Assembly (NCBI RefSeq): GCF_000312385.1
Contig: NZ_HE997626.1
Coordinates: 2,454,405 to 2,518,404 of the forward strand
Direction: 5' to 3'
Length of the DNA: 64,000 nucleotides
From: Tsukamurella sp. 1534
Lineage (GTDB): Bacteria; Actinomycetota; Actinomycetes; Mycobacteriales; Mycobacteriaceae
Position 1 is the first letter of the stretch, and each line of letters starts with the position of its first letter. The translations under genes and the position numbers were made by a program. Shown piece after piece: positions 61,866 through 64,000 of this stretch. The notes under the pieces were generated by a model. That model was given only the letters and a program-made list of their open reading frames with translations, ran no database searches and had not been told where the DNA came from.

Positions 61866-62270
61866 TCAGTCGAGGACGGCGAGCGCGTCGATCTCGACCA
61901 GCATCACCTCGTGCGGCAGGTCCACGAACACCGTGGTGCGGCAGGGGAGCGCGGCGCCCTCGGGGACGTTCTCGGCGATGAACTCGCCGTAGGCCTCGTT
62001 CATCGGGCCGAAGTCGTCGCGGGTGGTGAGGTACACGCGGAACATCATCACGTCGGCGATCGACGCGCCGCCGGCGGCGAGGATGGCCTTGACGTTCTCC
62101 AGCGTCCGGCGGGTCTGCGCCTTGACGTCACCCTCGGCGATGTACTGGTTGGTGGCCGGGTCCATCGGGCCCTGGCCCGAGACCTGCAGCAGGTTTCCGC
62201 GGCGCACCCCCTGGCTGAAGAAGTGGGCGGGGGCCGGTGCGTCGGTGGTCGAGACGGCGGTGGCGGGCAT
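61866..62270 (-). CDS. RidA family enamine/imine deaminase-like protein
   Basis: A 134-residue RidA/YjgF trimer-fold protein. The family segment VSGQGPMDPATN, the EGDVKAQTRRTLENVKAILA helix and CRTTVFVDLPHEVMLVEIDA are clear. The canonical Arg of deaminase RidA would lie in the CRTTVFV strand (Arg present), so hydrolysis of reactive enamines/imines is plausible. AGGAGAACCC precedes the ATG. It is last in the pfkB-iclR-ridA operon, suggesting a role in the same catabolic route. Confidence 0.88.
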   Translation of the reverse strand: MPATAVSTTDAPAPAHFFSQGVRRGNLLQVSGQGPMDPATNQYIAEGDVKAQTRRTLENVKAILAAGGASIADVMMFRVYLTTRDDFGPMNEAYGEFIAENVPEGAALPCRTTVFVDLPHEVMLVEIDALAVLD

Positions 62271-62316
62271 GGGTTCTCCTCTACTCTCTTACGGTTCCCG
62301 GGGTCCCCGGGAGGAT

Positions 62317-63063
62317 TCAGCGCGGGCGGAACCCGCAGTCGGCGGAGATCGCGGCGCACGTCGCGCGCAGCGGCTCCAGCAGTTTCAGCAGCTCGTCGAA
62401 GGGCAGCACCACGTCGGGGACCGACACCGAGGCCGCGGCGACGACGGCGCCGGACGCGTCCCTGATCGGTGCGCCGATGCAGTTGATGGAGGGCTCGTTC
62501 TCCTCGCGGTCCGCCGCCCAGTCCTGTTCGCGCACGGTAGCGATCTCCGCGAGGTAGGCCTCCGGCGTCACGATCGTGTTGGCGGTCCGCCGGGTGAAGT
62601 CCATCCCCGCCACGATCTGCCGAAGCTCGGTGTCCGGCAGGTCGGCCAGCAGGATCTTCCCGACGGCGCTCGAATTCAGGTTGGCCTCCATGCCCACCCG
62701 CGAGTACATCCGGATGAGGTCCCGGGACTCCAGTTTGTCGATGTAGACCACCGCGTCGCCCTCGCGGGCGGCCAGGTGCGTGGTGCGTCCGTGCTCGCGA
62801 TTGAATTCGACCAGGTGCGGCGACGCGACCGTGCGCACGCCGCGCTGCTCGGCCGCCCGCGCGGAAAGGTCGAACAGCCTCGAGCCCAGGTGGTAACGGT
62901 GCGTCTCGTCGTGGTAGGTGAACCGGGCGTCGGTGAGCGGGCGCAGCAGGCGCAGCACGGTGGTCTTGTGCACCCCCAGCTCGTCGGCCAGTTCGTCGAG
63001 GGTCGCGGGCCCGTCGCCGAGCAGGGTGAGGATGTCGAGTGCGCGGATCAGGCTCTGGCTCAT
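62317..63063 (-). CDS. IclR family transcriptional regulator
   Basis: A 248-residue IclR regulator: N-terminal winged helix (LDILTLLGDGPATLDELADE, LGVHKTTVLRLLRPL) and a C-terminal GAF-like effector domain (NLNSSAVGKILLADLP, INCIGAPIRDASGAVVAAAS). Such proteins respond to sugar acids or aromatic acids. ATG 63063 overlaps the pfkB stop by 4 bases, so it is co-translated with the kinase and probably senses that pathway's substrate. Confidence 0.92.
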   Translation of the reverse strand: MSQSLIRALDILTLLGDGPATLDELADELGVHKTTVLRLLRPLTDARFTYHDETHRYHLGSRLFDLSARAAEQRGVRTVASPHLVEFNREHGRTTHLAAREGDAVVYIDKLESRDLIRMYSRVGMEANLNSSAVGKILLADLPDTELRQIVAGMDFTRRTANTIVTPEAYLAEIATVREQDWAADREENEPSINCIGAPIRDASGAVVAAASVSVPDVVLPFDELLKLLEPLRATCAAISADCGFRPR

Positions 63064-64000
63064 GCGGTCCCCCTCGGCGCGGGGAACGTCGTCCCGGCGA
63101 GGAGGGCGCCTTCGGGTCCGACATGTGCTGCGGCCCAGTCCTCCTCGGAACACGTGAGCAGCGCATCCAGGGATGCCGGAGGGAGCACCGCGAAGTCGGC
63201 GCGCACCGTCAGTGTCGCGGCCGCGCCCGCGTGGCCGCGCCGCAGGCAGCTGCGGAGGTCGTCGCCGCGCGCCAGGCCGTGCAGGAACCCGGCTGCGAAC
63301 GAGTCCCCGGCGCCGACGGGCTCGACGACGGTGACCGACAGCGCGGGCACGGAGGTCTCGGTTCCGTCCCGGTCGACGGAGACTGCGCGCTCGGCGCCGT
63401 CCTTGACGACGACGGTGCGCGGTTCCGGCAGCAGTGCGCGGACGGCGGCGGGGTCGCCGGTGCCCAGGACGCGCTCGGCCTCGTCGGACCCGACGAGCAC
63501 CACGTCCGCGCTGCGCGCGAGTTCGACGACGAGGCCGGGATCGCCGTCGGGCCAGAGCTGCTCGCGCCAGTTCACGTCGAAGGTGACGGTGCCGGATACG
63601 CCGCGTCGGTCGCGGAGCAGGGCGGAGGTGAGCGCCGCGCAGGTCGGCGACAGGGCGGGCGTGATGCCGGTGGTGTGCACGATCGAGGCCTCGTGGAGCG
63701 CGGGCGCGACCGCGGGGCGCCGCAGGTAGTCGGGGGCCATCGCCGACGCGGCGGACCCCGCCCGCCGGTACGTGCTCGTGGTCGCGGGCTCGCCCGCCGC
63801 GTCCACGCCCTCGGTCTTGGCGTAGCGGCCGGTGAAACCCGACGGGTCCGTCTCGAGGGGGCCCACGTCCACGCCGTGCTCACGCAGGTAGGCGGCGATC
63901 GCCGCCCCCTCGGCGTCAGCGCCGACGCGGCCGACGAAGGCGACGCGGCTACCGAGCGTCGCGAGCCCTGCGGCGACGTTGGCCTCGGCGCCGCCGACGT
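63060..64000 (-). CDS. PfkB-family carbohydrate kinase, KDG kinase-like (5' end outside window)
   Basis: PfkB sugar kinase read to the right edge with no start codon or stop, so the N-terminal part is missing. The in-window frame begins at VGGAEANVAAGLATLGSR, the substrate-binding motif near the N-terminus, so only about 30-40 residues are lost. The C-terminal catalytic motif EPVGAGDSFAAGFLHG has the base Asp. TFDVNWREQLW is typical of 2-keto-3-deoxygluconate kinases. It heads the pfkB-iclR-ridA operon. Substrate assignment to KDG is tentative. Confidence 0.88.
   Translation of the reverse strand, partial: VGGAEANVAAGLATLGSRVAFVGRVGADAEGAAIAAYLREHGVDVGPLETDPSGFTGRYAKTEGVDAAGEPATTSTYRRAGSAASAMAPDYLRRPAVAPALHEASIVHTTGITPALSPTCAALTSALLRDRRGVSGTVTFDVNWREQLWPDGDPGLVVELARSADVVLVGSDEAERVLGTGDPAAVRALLPEPRTVVVKDGAERAVSVDRDGTETSVPALSVTVVEPVGAGDSFAAGFLHGLARGDDLRSCLRRGHAGAAATLTVRADFAVLPPASLDALLTCSEEDWAAAHVGPEGALLAGTTFPAPRGTA

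Overview
The window is high-GC (roughly 70 % by eye) actinobacterial DNA. It carries a WhiB7-type regulator, the AdnAB helicase-nuclease, mycoredoxin, an F420-type nitroreductase fold, an Rpf resuscitation factor and a tmRNA tag ending in ALAA. Two long stretches follow the gene order of Mycobacterium tuberculosis as I remember it. Positions 6418-43862 resemble the Rv3208A/Rv3210c/Rv3211 to Rv3193c/Rv3192 neighbourhood, and 50020-58998 resembles the Rv3140/Rv3139/Rv3137 and Rv3105c-Rv3100c neighbourhoods. The order and protein features point to Mycobacteriales outside Mycobacterium, such as Tsukamurella or a relative; the genus is an inference. I saw no IS element, prophage or CRISPR array.

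Region 1 (1-6421) is the least ordinary part. A ketosynthase (cut by the window edge), an acyl carrier protein, two acetyltransferase-fold proteins, a MaoC hydratase and a thiamine-diphosphate enzyme are almost completely translationally coupled, with 4-base overlaps. A histidine kinase and response regulator follow directly. It looks like a compact, undescribed biosynthetic operon with its own two-component system. Its ThDP enzyme has Gln where the cofactor-activating Glu is expected.

Region 2 (6418-43862) is conserved core DNA. It contains DUF3107, a ferritin-like protein, a DEAD-box helicase, TetR, hydrolases, a DUF3152 metalloprotease, MoeZ, an acyl-CoA synthetase, sirohydrochlorin chelatase and an alkyltransferase-like protein. 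These are followed by AdnA-AdnB, a potassium channel, rhodanese, NudC, mycoredoxin, UvrD2 and WhiB7. The WhiB7 leader has an AT-rich promoter, a 68-codon upstream ORF and hairpins. The region ends with an ABC1 kinase-like protein, an E1/cyclodehydratase-like protein, two proteases and a UPF0182 protein. A MarR remnant broken by a 25-base tandem duplication lies between a VOC gene and the ABC1 gene.

Region 3 (43974-49323) holds initiator tRNA-Met, a sugar acetyltransferase, an intact membrane-bound class III nucleotide cyclase, a TauE/SafE transporter, a GNAT protein and an MFS transporter. It also has an 18-bp inverted repeat and a minimal Rpf with a long structured leader and a CRP/GlxR-like box.

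Region 4 (50020-59751) carries fadE23-fadE24-like acyl-CoA dehydrogenases, HisN and the prfB-MscS-(Rv3103c-like)-ftsE-ftsX-smpB-ssrA block. An overlooked 39-codon ORF sits between smpB and ssrA. Region 5 (59863-64000) has a secreted lipase, a CDF metal exporter, and a pfkB-iclR-ridA operon cut by the right edge.

About 18 genes show a TANNNT hexamer ending 6-8 bases before the start codon, the arrangement of leaderless promoters. At 29124-29133 two divergent -10 hexamers share the same TA step.
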